DNA from: Prorocentrum cordatum
Taxonomy: Eukaryota > Sar > Dinophyceae > Prorocentrales > Prorocentraceae
NCBI GenBank assembly: GCA_963575745.1
Contig: CAUYUJ010016149.1
Span: forward strand, 499,924-563,923
DNA length: 64,000 bases
Direction of reading: 5' to 3'
Of this stretch, positions 10,641-21,982 are shown one piece after another (within the stretch, counting starts at the first letter, position 1; each line of letters begins with the position of its first letter). Under the pieces are notes generated by a model, which did not search any database, was not told the DNA's origin, and saw only the letters and a program-made list of their open reading frames with translations. A program made the translations under genes and the position numbers.

Positions 10641-10671
10641 CGGAAGAAGACACGTGACGGTTGTCCTGATT

Positions 10672-11160
10672 TTGCTTCGCCACATCGTCATCGTCATCGT
10701 CATCGCCATCCGAATCAGCATCAGCATCAGCATCATCAGCATCATCATATTCATGGCCACCATCGTCGTCGTCATCCTCATCATCTGTACCCATCTCATC
10801 ACCATCATCAGCATCAGCATCAGCATCAGCATCATCAGCATCATCATCATCGGAATCACCATCATCAGCATCAGCATCATCCTGATCGTCACCATCATCA
10901 CGATCATCCTCATCCTTCTGCTCCTCCTCTCCTTCATCATGATCGTCATCAGCATCATCATTATCACCAGCATCATCACCATCGTCATCAACATCCTCAG
11001 CCTCGTCACCATTGTCATCATCATTCTCAGCGCCACCACCACCATCAACATCATCATCAACATGCCAGCCATAACCATCATCAGCATCACCACCACCAGG
11101 ATCCTATCAACCCTACTCAGCAGATAGTCCTCATCCTCATCATCCTAAGATCACTCTCAT

Positions 11161-11191
<31 letters not shown>

Positions 11192-11510
11192 AGCAGCATC
11201 CTCATCATCAACATCATCATCATCCTTCTCATAGTACATCCGCATTTCCTCCTCATCCTCCTCGTCCTCCCCCTCTTCATACGCATCCTCATCCTCATCC
11301 ACATTATCCTCCGCATCCTCACCACCATCACCATCACCAACAGCATGATCACCATCGGCATCGTCATCAGCATCAGCATCATCACCATCGTTATCGTACC
11401 CATCTTCATGAGAATTCCCCTCCCATCATCGCCACTGTCATCTTCCCATCATCATGATCATCGTCATGATACTTCGACGATGTTCTTTCATCATATCCGT
11501 CGTCATTCTC
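10672..11510. repeat. Long (ATC/CAT)n trinucleotide array
   Basis: About 830 bp of CATCATCAGCATCA-type trinucleotides with scattered substitutions. Long ORFs on both strands (poly-Ile/Ser on one, poly-Met/Asp on the other) follow from the repeat and are not annotated as genes. Confidence 0.9.
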
Positions 11511-11589
11511 ACCAGAACGCCGTGGGTTCCCCCTTGGGGGGGAGCTTAAAGGCATCTTAGAGGCCTCTCAAGGGCGTCTTTGAGGCAGT

Positions 11590-12360
11590 TTTGGAGCCCC
11601 TTGGAGCCCTCCCGGGGGCCTCCTGGGGGTCTCTTGGGGGCCTCTTGGGGCCTCTTGGAGGCCTCTTGGGGCCTCCTGGTGACCTCTTGGGGCCTCCTGG
11701 GAGCCTCTGAGGCCGAAAGCTCGGAATTGGAATCTGGTTGTGCACCTCTGGGACCCCTCTGGGGCTCGTCCTGGGACTCTTTTGGGCTGCCTTGGGGTCC
11801 TCTCGGGCCGTCTTGGGACCCTCTTGGGGTCGTCTTGGAGCCCCTTTGGAAGCCTGTGGGGCAGTCTTGGGTACCTCTTGGGCCGTCTTCGACGCTGTGA
11901 AAGCCAAAGGGGGAGATTGCAGAAACATATACGTTTCACTGCGGGAATGGAACGAACTTTACCTCTTGGGGCCCTCTTGGGGGCCTGCTGGGGGCCTCTC
12001 GGGAGCCTCCTGTGGGTCTCTTTGGGGCTTCTTGGAGCCTCTTGGAGGCCTCTTGGGGCCTCCTGGGGACCTCTTGGGGCCTCCTGGGAGCCTCTGGGGC
12101 CGAAAGCTCGGAATTGGAATCTGGTTGTGCACCTCTGGGACCCATCTGGGGCTCGTCCTGGGACTCTTTTGGGCTGCCTTGGGGTCCTCTCGGGCCGTCT
12201 TGGGACCTTCTTGGGGTCGTCTTGGGGCCCTCCTGGGAGCCTGTGGGCAGTCTTTGGGGCCTCTTGGCCGTCTTGGACGCTGTGAAAGCCAAATGGTATC
12301 TATGCGAAAGATCGACGTTTCCCGAAGGGAATGGAACGAATTTTGCCTCTTGGGGCCCTC
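11590..12360. repeat. Tandem duplication, unit about 386 bp
   Basis: Landmarks recur at a constant offset. AAAGCTCGGAATTGGAATCT is at 11,716 and 12,103, GCTGTGAAAGCC at 11,894 and 12,279, and GGAATGGAACGAA at 11,944 and 12,329. Both units are rich in CTTGGGGCC. Each ends with a short non-G-rich stretch (ACGTTTC...GGAATGGAACGAA) that makes the duplication clear. Confidence 0.85.
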
Positions 12361-12364
12361 CTGA

Positions 12365-13040
12365 GAAGGCCTCTGAGGGCCTCGTGGGAGCCATCTTGTG
12401 CGTCTCGGAGCGGCCTGTGCGTCTTGGAGCGGCCTGTGGGCGTCGCGGGTCCCGCGTGGCGCGTCTTCGGGCTCTCTTGGCGCCTTCTCGTGGCGTTTGG
12501 TGGGCCCCGGGGCCCCCCGAGGGCCCGCACGCCCCCGCCTGCGGCAGAGGCCGCGGCCCCCGGGCCCCAGGCCCCAGGCCCTGGAGCCGTCGCTGCGGCC
12601 TCCGGCTGTAGCCTCTGGCGTGGCATCGCTCGGACGTGTGCACTTTTCCTTCGGCGAGGGCCATCGAGGAGCATCCTTTGATCACCTGGCGAAGAAGCCA
12701 CGCACGAAACCGAAAAAAAGCAAAGGGAATGGACGTCCGAGCGATGGCCAGGGGACCTCTGAAGCCCTGGGTCGCCGAAACCCTGTAAAGACGTATGGGA
12801 AATGGCACTGTACACCCCCATTTGTGGCAGAGGCCGCGGCCCCGGGGGCCCGGGCCCCGGTGCGCCGTTACATGTATAAGTCGGGCATGTCCCCCTACAG
12901 GAAGAATATTCAGACATAGTCAGAAAATTGTACGGGGACGATTTTTATATGTTTTGATTATTGTTGAACATTTTTGGGATTTTACTTTTTTTATGTTTCG
13001 TCCAAAATCCGCATGTATGGGGGACATGTTCGACTTAAGT
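12365..13040. other. No recognisable gene; GC-rich with short duplication
   Basis: GGCAGAGGCCGCGGCCCC with a following CCCGGGCCC block occurs near 12,542 and again near 12,826 in the same orientation. Apart from this I see no gene, RNA or defined element in the stretch. Confidence 0.4.
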
Positions 13041-14050
13041 TTAGAGTCTTCCATGCTCTCGAGAGCACTGTGGTGCCTTGCGGGGCCCCCGAGCACTCGA
13101 GCCTTCCAGATACTCCCCGAGAGTTCTAGAGCTCTCGACACCCGACACCGTCATCACAGTTTGTGGAGCGCTCCGGACCCTTCTACTGGACCCACATTGG
13201 AACGCCCCAAATCCACAACATTCTAGAAGCTTCCCAGAACACTCCAGAGCCACCTCCAGTGCGTGCTCAAATATTCTTTTGCCAGCAGGACACCACCAGA
13301 GCCCTCCTCGGGCCTTCCAGAGCATTAGTATAACATCCACTAGAGCATTCTTGGTGCCCCTGAGAGCATGTCTCAACCTTCTGGATCCGTTGAGAGAACT
13401 CGAGAAAAGTCCATGCCGCATCCCCTCAGAGGGTGTTCGAGCCCTATCTGAGAGATGCGAACAACGTCAGGGCCGTCGAGATCCACCAAGAGTGCTCGAG
13501 AACGGTCGATCCCTCTCGATCCGTCTCGCGCCCTCTGGAGCATCGTAGAGTCCGTTGCAGCCTGATGGATCATTCTGGAGCTGTCTCGAACCCTTTCAGG
13601 CGCTCGGCAGACTTGTGACTCCCTCTAGAGCCCTTTGACGCACCCGAGCCTTGCATATCCTTCTCGAGCTTTCTGAAACCCATCCACGTGCGGCATTCGC
13701 ATACCTTCGAGAGCTCCCTTGAACCTTTCAGGGCATGCAAGAGCATGTTCTCAAAACCTTCTGGACACCTGTATAGCATTCTAGAGCCCTCCGGAGCCTG
13801 TACTAGTCGCCTGGTATCTTCTAAGCACACACACACACCAGCGCCCTCCTGTAAGTCTCTAGAACTAGCTTGGGCATAGTAGAATCCTCCACATCAGCCC
13901 TACACCATCTCTGAGCATCCCACGCATTCTCGAGCACTCTAGAGCGTTGAAGACAGTCCCGGTCCATGTTGCGCCCTCCTGAGCCTTCTGGGGCTTCATA
14001 GAGCATTCTAGCGCCATTTCCAGCCCTCTCAGACCCTCTACAGCCATGCA
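13040..14050. repeat. Degenerate minisatellite, GAGC(A/C)NTCTAGAGC-type
   Basis: For about 1 kb the motifs CTCTAGAGC, CTCGAGAGC, GAGCCTTC and TTCTGGAGCC recur every 10-20 bp with heavy drift. The sequence has no coding pattern. CTCGAG and TCTAGA palindromes are over-represented as a result. Confidence 0.55.
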
Positions 14051-14099
14051 CCGAAGATTTACGTTTCTAGCTTTAGCTCTCTACAGACATTCAGAGGGG

Positions 14100-14586
14100 G
14101 GGCAGAACGGTACTACAGCTTAAGAGGGTGAGCAGACAGAGAGAGATTGAGAGAAAGAAGAGCGAGATAGACAGAAAGAGAAAAAGAGAGAAACGAGAAG
14201 GATGCACGCAGGTCTTTGAGAGTATGTATTTCTGGACTCCAAGAACCCTATCTACGTCAAGCGTCTTTCTCCTTCAATCATCGATCTGATTTTGCTGTAT
14301 GTTGTGGTTACCTGGGAGGGCATGCACCCAGCCTGCTCTATCCGCCTTCCTACTTCACGCCATGTTTTCACCTGCTTCTTCCGACCGACGTGTAACGATG
14401 AAGAGAAGGGAAAATGGGCGTAGAACTCCTCTAGAACACCGAGGGACTCCACAGTCCCCCTGGCTATGGAGTTCCCGACCCCTTCTCTAGTGGCCAGCTT
14501 TCCATCCTTGTGCCAGCCGGTCGTTAAAAACAGGTTTCTCAGGTCCTGCCCACAGCAGGAAAGAGCATAATCGCCTCGACGCTATA

Positions 14587-14632
<46 letters not shown>

Positions 14633-14697
14633 CACATACATATGTAAATATACATATATATCATATCATATCATATCATATCATATCATTTTCATGT
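14100..14697. repeat. Purine tract, then unique DNA, then TA and (CATAT)n microsatellite
   Basis: 14,105-14,205 is an AGAGAGA-type purine tract. 14,210-14,580 shows no gene. 14,583-14,665 is (TA)n with ACATAC interruptions, and 14,666-14,693 is a pure CATAT pentamer run. Confidence 0.7.
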
Positions 14698-14699
14698 CA

Positions 14700-16590
14700 A
14701 TGTCGTTGGTGTCCGAGGTGGGCGTCGTTGCACACGCGTCCTGGCCTGGGGAGTGGGGCCGACAGCCGCCCACGAAGCGCGCGGCCCCCTCTCTCCCGAG
14801 GAGGCGGTCCCGCTGCCTCGCATCTCTCCTCCGATGTGTTTCGGTTTCTGGCCACCGGGCGGCCGAGGCCTGGCGCCTCTGAACTGGTTCGGCCGCGCGC
14901 GGCCCCCCCCCCAAAAAAACAAAACATCGCCATGCCGCGCGCAGTCCTTGCCATTGCCGAAACGAAAGTATCGGCTGATGCCTCTAAGGTACACTGTGCA
15001 TATTCCGTGCGCGCGTCACGCGCGTGTCACATACAACGCTTCCAAATTGCGGCGCTCCGCGCTGCGCCATGCCATGGGTCGTTGCATTGCAAACCATTGC
15101 GCTGCATCTTCCACGTGCGCGTGGACACCGAAAGCACGGACCCCATGCCCGTGGCACACGGGCACCCGAAGCACCTCCGCAACATCGCCCCCGACGTTAG
15201 GCGGCACGTCTTTTTCCGCGGCATGGCTTTCTATCGGTTGCGGGGTCTCGGGGCGTGGTGCGCGTTGCATTTTCTCGACGCTGTTCGGGGGGGCGCAGGG
15301 GGTGGCTCCTGAGCGCGGTCTCCATCCGCTCCAGGGTCGCGGGGCGCGAGAGGCGTTGAACGTTTCTCGACGTCAGAGGTCGTGCGACCGGGGGTCGTCC
15401 TTGACCGCGGAGGATGTGGATTGGAAGGAACGCGCAGGGGGGGCAGGATTGGGGCGAGGAGGCCGGGGAGGAGGAAGCGGACGAGGAGGGGCCCCCAAAA
15501 TTGCCAAATAATTTTCAATATGGCTTTCAAGCGCTCAAGGAGGGTCGCGACGCGGCCCCGGGAAACCCTGGCTACGGCCCCCGCAGTCGCTATAGGGGGG
15601 CGAGATCGCCCAGATGCGGCTCAATAAACGCCGAAGAGGCCCCGAGGTGGCCCCACCAGCCCCCCAGAGGCTCCCCGGGAAGGGCCCCCGGGCGGCCGTC
15701 CCACCGCGTTGGCGGGATCGCGCGGCAGCGCCACGGGATGCCACCCGGTTGTTCCACGAGCAGACTAGTTGGTAAGTCGGCGCGCCTCCCCTCCCCCCTC
15801 CTCCCTCCCTCCCTCCTCAGCCGCGGGGCGCCCTGGTCGCATGGTTAAAAAAAGTGCACGGTGCAGAGTCAGGCGCGCATGCCAATGCAGGCCCGCGCGC
15901 GCCCCGGGCGCACGGCCGCGCGCGCCCGCTCGCGCCACGGGCTCGCAGTGGGAAGAGCGAGAGAGAGGGGGGGGAGGTAATATGCAGAAGACAGTTACAT
16001 ATAACTAATCATAAGAGGACGGCGTGGCGGGGGTGAGCAGGGTAAGCAGGCGGGGAGAGGGAGCAGGGCAGGGAGGAGCAGGGGAGGACGGGAGCGGGGG
16101 CTGTGGCGGAGGGGGCGGAACGGAGGGGGCGACGGGGGGCCACCGGAGAGGAGGAAGGGGGGCCAGGAGGAGAAGGAGCTGCGATAAGATTGGATGTCTC
16201 CCAGGCCTGGCGGGCGTGGGCCCCGGGCTTCCTCCCGCAGCGGCGGGCCCACCCCCCTGCGCGCGGGGGCCCAACCCGCGACCAGCGCCGCGCTTGCGGC
16301 CGGGCGCTGTGGGGGGCGAGGAGGCGGCGGAGATGAAGAGGCGGGAGGGCGGGGATGGGGCAGAAAGAAGGGGAGGAAGACGAGGATGACGAGGGAGGGA
16401 AGGCATGCGAGGTTCAGCAGGACGAGGAAGAGCAAGAGGACGAGGCGGAGGAGCGGGGGAAGGAAGGCACAAGCTGCGACGGGGGGCGCTGTAGGTGCCC
16501 CCCGTCGCTGCAGGCATGCGATGCAGGCGCAGAGGTGACATATTGGCGGCTACAGAAACCTTGATCATTCGGAGGTCGCAGGAGTTCGTC
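14700..16590. other. GC-rich stretch without a supportable gene
   Basis: Several ORFs of 60-250 codons overlap on both strands. None has a recognisable domain, conserved motif or non-repetitive composition. 16,020-16,480 is GGA-rich low-complexity DNA. Confidence 0.4.
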
Positions 16591-16912
16591 GCCAGGCGCC
16601 GCCGGATTGCCCCGACAAACTGCACGGTGGGATTGTCGCAGAAAGCGTCTCGACAAAATGCCCGGTGGGATTGCCGCAGAGGCGCCATCCCTGTCAAATC
16701 ACAATGCATCCGAATCCCTGGGAGGATTTTGTCGGGACACTTTGCACCGGCAACATGAAGATTTTGTCACGACGATGGTTTTTTGTCGGGCCCTTATGTT
16801 TTTTGGGGGGCCATTTTGTCGGGGCCAGTTTTTGGATGTCGCCAGGATTTTGTCGGCCCGATTGCCGGTTTTGTCGGCGACGATTTCTCGATTTTGTCGC
16901 GGGGCCCCGGCG
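16590..16912. repeat. Cluster of TTTTGTCGG motifs in both orientations
   Basis: TTTTGTCG(G/C) occurs about eight times between 16,720 and 16,912, with spacing of roughly 15-70 bp. Complementary CCGACAAA and CGACAAAATG copies lie at 16,610-16,665. Several copies sit in a GGATTTTGTCGG context. The stretch has no gene. Confidence 0.55.
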
Positions 16913-18540
16913 GGCGCCGTCCGCAAAGAGGCGAGGGGAATGTGGGGGAGAGGGGAGGGGGACGGAGGAGTGGAGGGGAAGGGAGGGGAAAGGAGGAGGA
17001 CGGGGGGGAGGAGGGCGAGGGGCGGGGGCAGGGCTTCATCGCACCCACAACGGCATCCCTGAAGGGACTCACATCGCACTCACGTCGGCGGAAGGATGGC
17101 ACATCGAACCCACCCATCCAGCCGTGGCCACGGGATGGGCTTCATCGCACCCGCGAAGGAATACCAGACGGCTCCCACGGCCGGAAAAGCAATCAAGACA
17201 CCTCAACGCCCTCGTCATGGTCTTCGTCATCCTCCTGTTTCTGTCGGAGCCGGCACCACCACCAGCTTTTTGCCTCCCGGTACTTCGCCTCCGGGTTCCT
17301 GTTCAGGGCGTTCCTTTGCATTCACTTCGCTTTCGGCACCGCCTGATCCCGCGACTTTGCCCTCTCCTGGCCTTGACGTGAGGCCCCTCCGTCTGTTTCC
17401 CTTCCTCTGTTAACTAAAGCTGTGCGCGGCCCGCTTAGCTTCGACCGGGAGAGGTTCGCTCTCGACCCGCGGATCAAAAAAAAATGTTTCTGTCGGAGCC
17501 ACATACCAGGAACAAAACACAACCGAACGCGCGCAGGCCTCCTACCTGTCAGCTGCGCGCAGCCCCGCGCACGCAAATCCGCCGACCCCCAGCTTGCTGG
17601 GGGCGAACAGGCGTGTGAGACGCATGGCTGTCCCCCACCACCCCTCCCCCCCCCAAGGGGCCAAAATCTCGTTAAAGGGGGGTCCACCGCCCACGAGCTC
17701 CTCATCGCACCTCCAGGGCCGGACAGCTCCTTAATGTATGCTCGGACGGCTCCCGAAGCCCCAGGACGACCCCAGATGACCTCAAGGTGACCCTGGGGGC
17801 CGCCAAGACGGCCCCCAATGGCCCAAGTTGGCCAAAGATGATCACAAGACGGCTCAGGAGACCCCCAAGAAGCCGCAAGACGGCTCCTAGCTCCTCCGCC
17901 TCCTTCTCGCACCTCTCCTCCCCCTCCCCTCCCTCGCATGATGTTCCTTATCCCCCATTTTCCCATTCCCCGTATGGCCCTCATCTTCCTCCTCCCCCTC
18001 CGTTCTTCTCGACCCCGCTCGTCGACCCTGCCCCCCGTTCCCGTCGTCAGGCCTCCTTGAGGCCGTCTGGGGGGCGTTATGGGATATCTCGGGTCCCTTT
18101 CGGGCCGTCGTTGGGCCATCTTGAAGGCCCCGTGGGGTGTCGAAGGTTTTCCTCGAAGCTGATTGGGCCCTCTCGGGGCGACGGAACTTTGAAACGTACG
18201 TCTGGCCGCACTCAGTTTCGCATTGAAAATTTACTTCGCGCCAGTGTTTTTCTTTATTTTGTTGCTCCGCTCGCCGCTTCACCCGCGTGTTAACCTTGGC
18301 CCGTGTCTGTTGCAGAGGATTTGCTTGCACCGCTCAATTATTCGTGTTGTTGGTGCGAGCCTCCTTCTACGCCTTTTTTTCTGCTTGCGGATCGATAGTT
18401 CTCGTGGCTACCAGTGGCTTCTATATTTCTCCAGTGCCTATCGCCCTTACACTTTTTTGCGTGATCTTTCGTTATATCTGGTATTGATTCAATGATTGGT
18501 TTCGTTATTATCTACATTTGTCGTCAGGCGAGAATGTCCC
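16913..18540. other. No recognisable gene; GGA-rich and GGCCCAAGA-rich patches
   Basis: 16,930-17,030 is a GGGAGGGG-type purine tract and 17,740-17,890 is GGCCCAAGA-type low complexity. ORFs of up to 265 codons here have skewed composition and no domain that I recognise. Confidence 0.4.
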
Positions 18541-18574
18541 ATCCTCTGTTCAAATGCTAGACGTTTCGCGTATC

Positions 18575-19140
18575 CCCACCAGCAGGTTTCCGCCTTGTGA
18601 GCTGGCCCGGCCGGCGTGTCCCGCGCCCTGTAGCTAATTTTCTGCACGCTGCTCGAGCGTAATTCGGCTCGTTTCATCGCCCCGGACAGCCTTTGACTCC
18701 ACCCGCGCTTTCGCTGGTGGACGCGACCAAAAAGTATCCCCACCAGCCCACCCTGGTACCTCGCAGCTTGCCGATGTACATGCCCAGCTTGGGCACCCAA
18801 TTCGACCTCCGACCGTCTTTTTACTTGGCTGCGGCCACCCTGGTACTGTCGCAGTAGTCCAGGGGCTCGCGCCCTCGCACCTTATTTCCGTCTGCAGATT
18901 TCCCTGGTTGCCGGTTACCCTGGCCGCCCGCTGCTCCGACCAGTTGCACGCGACTTTGGCAGTATTGGTGACCCGCCTACCGCCTGCCTGTTCCACTCGA
19001 CGGCTCGACGGTGAGGTGCTGCGTGAAGCTCCGGTTCACCGCTTTAGGTTAATTCGTTTGTGTGCGCCCCGCTCTGACTGGACTCGCCGCTGGCGCGCTC
19101 GCTTGCGGCCGCTGACTAAAACGTATCCCCACCAGCCCAT
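18575..19140. repeat. Three direct copies of a GTATCCCCACCAGC motif
   Basis: CGTATCCCCACCAGCA is at about 18,577, AAGTATCCCCACCAGCCCA at about 18,731 and ACGTATCCCCACCAGCCCA at about 19,120. The surrounding DNA contains no supportable gene. Confidence 0.5.
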
Positions 19141-19394
19141 CAAGAAACGACGTCCAGGCGAGTTGAGACGTGATCAGGGAAGTGCGGGAGCAAAGAGGGG
19201 GACGGCCGAACCGTGTGAAGGAGAGAGGGGGCGCAGGATAAAATTTGATGGATGGATATGGGAGTAGGGAGAAGGGATCTGAGGGATCTGATGAAACGCC
19301 TTGGTTTTCAAGGCCCGCTACCTAGGCACGCATCGCGGACCTACGCCGAGAAGCACAGTGCCAGGCCAATGCCCGGCGCAAGCGAGGGGGATCC

Positions 19395-19890
19395 GGCATG
19401 GCGACGAGACCGCAGGACCCCGAAGCACCGCCCAATGGCGGTAATTTCGAAGGGAATCCAGCACAGCGACGAGCGACGCCAGAGACCCAAGGGAAACAAA
19501 ACACCTCACGATGCAGGCGACCGAGGGCAGCCCAGCAAGGCGACGAGGGAACAAATACGCCGGCCAGCCCACCCAAGCCGCCCCAGGTAAAGGCGGGGGC
19601 GCAACGCATTTGGGAGCCGAAATTCGTGACAATTTCGTTGCGTCACACAGCGGTGCAAAAAAGCACCACCCGATGGAGGCGACCGAGGGCAGCCCAGCAA
19701 GGCGACGAGGGAAGCGACCCGCCACTGCCCGATGGCAGCGCCAAAAACGAGCCGCGCCCCTAGGCGACGAGAGGGGCCCCACGGCCCAAGGCCAACAAAA
19801 CTAGCCGCGCCCCATGGCGACGAGAGGGACACAGGCACGGCCCAATGGCCAAAACGAGGGGATCCGACGCGGCGACGAGACGCACCACCC
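19395..19890. repeat. GGCGACGAG repeats downstream of the retrogene
   Basis: GGCGACGAG or CAGCGACGAG recurs about ten times with variable spacing. A longer block (GGCGACCGAGGGCAGCCCAG, then CAAGGCGACGAGGGAA) is repeated nearly exactly at 19,510-19,549 and 19,674-19,713. The array begins right after the stop codon of the minus-strand gene at 19,891, so it could be that gene's 3' UTR or a later insertion. Confidence 0.65.
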
Positions 19891-21196
19891 TCAGGTCTTG
19901 GCCTTGACCCAGTCCCGCATGGCTCCCAGCACGGGAGGCAGCACGTCCTCCCAGTTGGGCCCGAAGCGGTCCCTGGCCATGCGGATCAGGTCGGCATCCG
20001 ACCACTCGATGTTGTCGCCAACCTTGTCCATGAAGTCCTCGTTCTTGCTCTTGTTCTTGCCCCTGCCTGCCTTGGCGAGTCCACGGGCGGCCTTGACCAC
20101 CGCGTGTCCCGCTCTTCTCGACCAGGGGCACCTTGGGCGGGTTCGGGCCAGCAGCCTCATCTGCCATAGCCTCCTCGCCTGCGTCACAGACCTCGTCGCC
20201 AAAGGAGCTGGCCAAGTCAATCACTTTTGCTCGGCCTGCAGCGAGGTCGTCCCCGCTGTCCCTCGAGCGGGAGGCGGCCCACCACTCCCCGAGGCCGTCG
20301 AGGTAAACCGACTCCACCTCCTCAGCTTCTTGGGGGCCTCCGGCTCCTCCTGCGCGACCGTCTGGTGAGCCTGCTGGTACAACTCCGCGAGCTCCTCCTT
20401 CTGCTGCTTCTGAATGCGACGAACCTGCGGCGGAGCAGCTCCTCCGCATTTGCGACAGCTCGCGCGCCACCCGAAGTTCACCTCCTTGCACCCGCACTTC
20501 CACTTCTTGACGTAGTTGTTGAGCGAAGCCACCAGCTCCTTGGACGGCCTCCACGCCTGGCGCTTCGGTGCCTTGGCTGCCGTCAGCAGTGCCAGACCCT
20601 GCTGTGAGGGCCGCCACGGCGCCTTCGGCATGGCCTTCGCCTTGATGGTCACCTTGACTTCCGCCTGCAGCACCTCCGTGGAGTCCTCCTCCTCCTTGCA
20701 GCTGTCCGAGCTTTCCTCCTGCGTGGGACTGCCATGCACGGACATCCTGCTGCCCAGGATGTCCGCCACCGCTGGCCAGTCCACAACCAGGTCCAAGTCC
20801 ATCTTGGCTTGGTGCGAGAGGGCCTCTTGATCCGCCTTCAGCTTCACCTGCCACGACAGATCCGAGATGACCTCCTTGTTGCTCTTCTGCATCTCCAGGG
20901 CCTTGCGGTTCTCCATCCTCTGCTCGCAGGATATGCCGACTGGCCAGCCCGTGGCCGCCCAGCTGCTGCTCTCCTGCGCCTCCCCCTCCTCGTCCGTCTG
21001 GAGCTCCGCTGGACTCGGGAACTCCTCGGGCGAGTACTTCGTCTCGCACTCCATGCTGCCACAAGGGCGTTGCGCAGACGACGATGTCCACGTCCCTCGT
21101 GCCCAGCTGCGACTCGATGGCGCCCAGCAGCCTGGCGACCGCCACTGCGCCTTCGCCGCGTGCGAGGTGATCCCCGTCGGCGAGGATCCGAATCAT
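19891..21196 (-). pseudogene. Retroposed, trans-spliced zinc-finger gene (frameshifted retrocopy)
   Basis: The double spliced leader at 21,275-21,311 lies 78 bp upstream of the first ATG (21,196). The first segment, starting MIRILADGDHLARGEGAVAV, runs to about 21,060. The frame then changes to MECETKYSPEEFPSPAEL, which stays open to 20,221. In this part, WKCGCKEVNFGW...CRKCGG forms a C-x-C...C-x2-C cluster like a RanBP2-type or related zinc finger, followed by a Lys/Gln/Glu-rich helix (QKQQKEELAELYQQ). Near an A4 run at about 20,226 the frame shifts again (VIDLASSFGDEVCDAGEE), and near 20,115 it returns, ending with KNEDFMDKVGDN...AMRDWVKAKT and a stop. The molecular function is unknown. No introns and no poly(A) remnant were seen. 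A 478-codon ORF spanning the region is mostly a frame shadow. Confidence 0.6.
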
Positions 21197-21274
21197 GCCA
21201 TTGCGGCCCGGGCGCGTTGCACCCCCTTCACGCGCGCGCGCCCCACCTCGAAACGATTCGAGGGAAAGGGGCTC

Positions 21275-21311
21275 CTTGAGCCAAAATGGCTTGAGCCAAA
21301 ATGGCTACGGA
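21275..21311 (-). other. Genomic dinoflagellate spliced leader plus relict spliced leader in tandem
   Basis: On the minus strand, 21,311-21,290 is the complete 22-nt DinoSL (TCCGTAGCCATTTTGG then CTCAAG). It is followed with no gap by CCATTTTGGCTCAAG (21,289-21,275), which is the leader minus its first seven bases. This is the published signature of recycled mRNAs. A genomic copy already carrying a leader is transcribed, the new leader is spliced on at the AG inside CCGTAG, and the product is reverse-transcribed back. The exact match of both units implies recent insertion. It is oriented to lead into the gene at 21,196-19,891. Confidence 0.95.
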
Positions 21312-21329
21312 GGGGAGTAGGGAGAAGAC

Positions 21330-21725
21330 GGGTGAATAGGATGAGGAGGAGGAGGAGGAGGAGGAGGAGGAGGAGGTGGAGGAGGAGGAGGAGGGGGAGG
21401 AGGAGGCGGAGGGGGAGGAGGAGGATGAGAAGGGATAGGAGGAGGGAGGAGGAGGAGGAGGAGGAGAGCAAGCAAAATGGCCAGATGTCTCCTGGATGCT
21501 TCTCGGAGCCTCTTGGTGTATCTCTTGGGCGTCTTGGGACGTCTTGGGGGTCTCTTTGCGGTCGTGGGGGGCTCTTCGGCGTCTTGGGTGCCTCGGGGGG
21601 GGCCTCTTGGGGCCGTTTGGGATCCTTTTGGGGGCCTCCTGGGGGCCGCTTGGGGGCCTCTTGGGGCCATCTTGGGGCCATCTCGGGACCTCTTGGGGCC
21701 TCCTGGGCGCTTCTTGGGGCCATCG
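21330..21725. repeat. (AGG)n array, then CTTGGGGCC low complexity
   Basis: 21,340-21,470 is a GGA/GGAGGA array with few interruptions. 21,480-21,725 is the same TTGGGGCC type as in 11,590-12,360. They lie directly upstream of the retrogene's leader. Confidence 0.85.
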
Positions 21726-21857
21726 TGGAGGAGATCGATCAACAAGAAGGGAGCTTTAATTAGGGTTCCCCCCCAAGAGGCCAACATGGGGCCCAAACCT
21801 TAGTAAAACCAATGATGTTGGCTTCCTCGCCGAGACCGTGTTGGACGCTCCGACACC

Positions 21858-21982
21858 TCGCGGAACCCCTTGTCCAGGTCCAGGGGAGGGGGTTGGGGGA
21901 GGGGTAAACCCCTCCCCGAAGGGGAAGAAGGAGGGGTGGAAGAGGAAACTCTCTAAACCACCGACGCCCAGAGGGCTGGTGG
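21858..21982 (+). repeat. Dispersed repeat pair, copy 1 (copy 2 at 44,206-44,345)
   Basis: Shared blocks are CCAGG(T/C)CCAGGGGAGGG, GTAAACCC(C/T)T, GGGGAAG(A)AGGAGGGGT and GCCCAGAGGGCTGG, in the same order and orientation at both sites. The element is about 125-140 bp and non-coding. GGGGTAAACCCCTCCCC within copy 1 is itself able to fold back. Confidence 0.65.

Noticed and set aside
10405-11127. ORFs through the (ATC)n array
   Set aside because: Composition-driven poly-Ile/Ser and poly-Met; no unique protein segment.
19760-21196. Single 478-codon ORF as one gene
   Set aside because: Only its first 45 or so residues and a short part near 20,220-20,115 look protein-like. The middle is a Gly-rich shadow of the zinc-finger frame.
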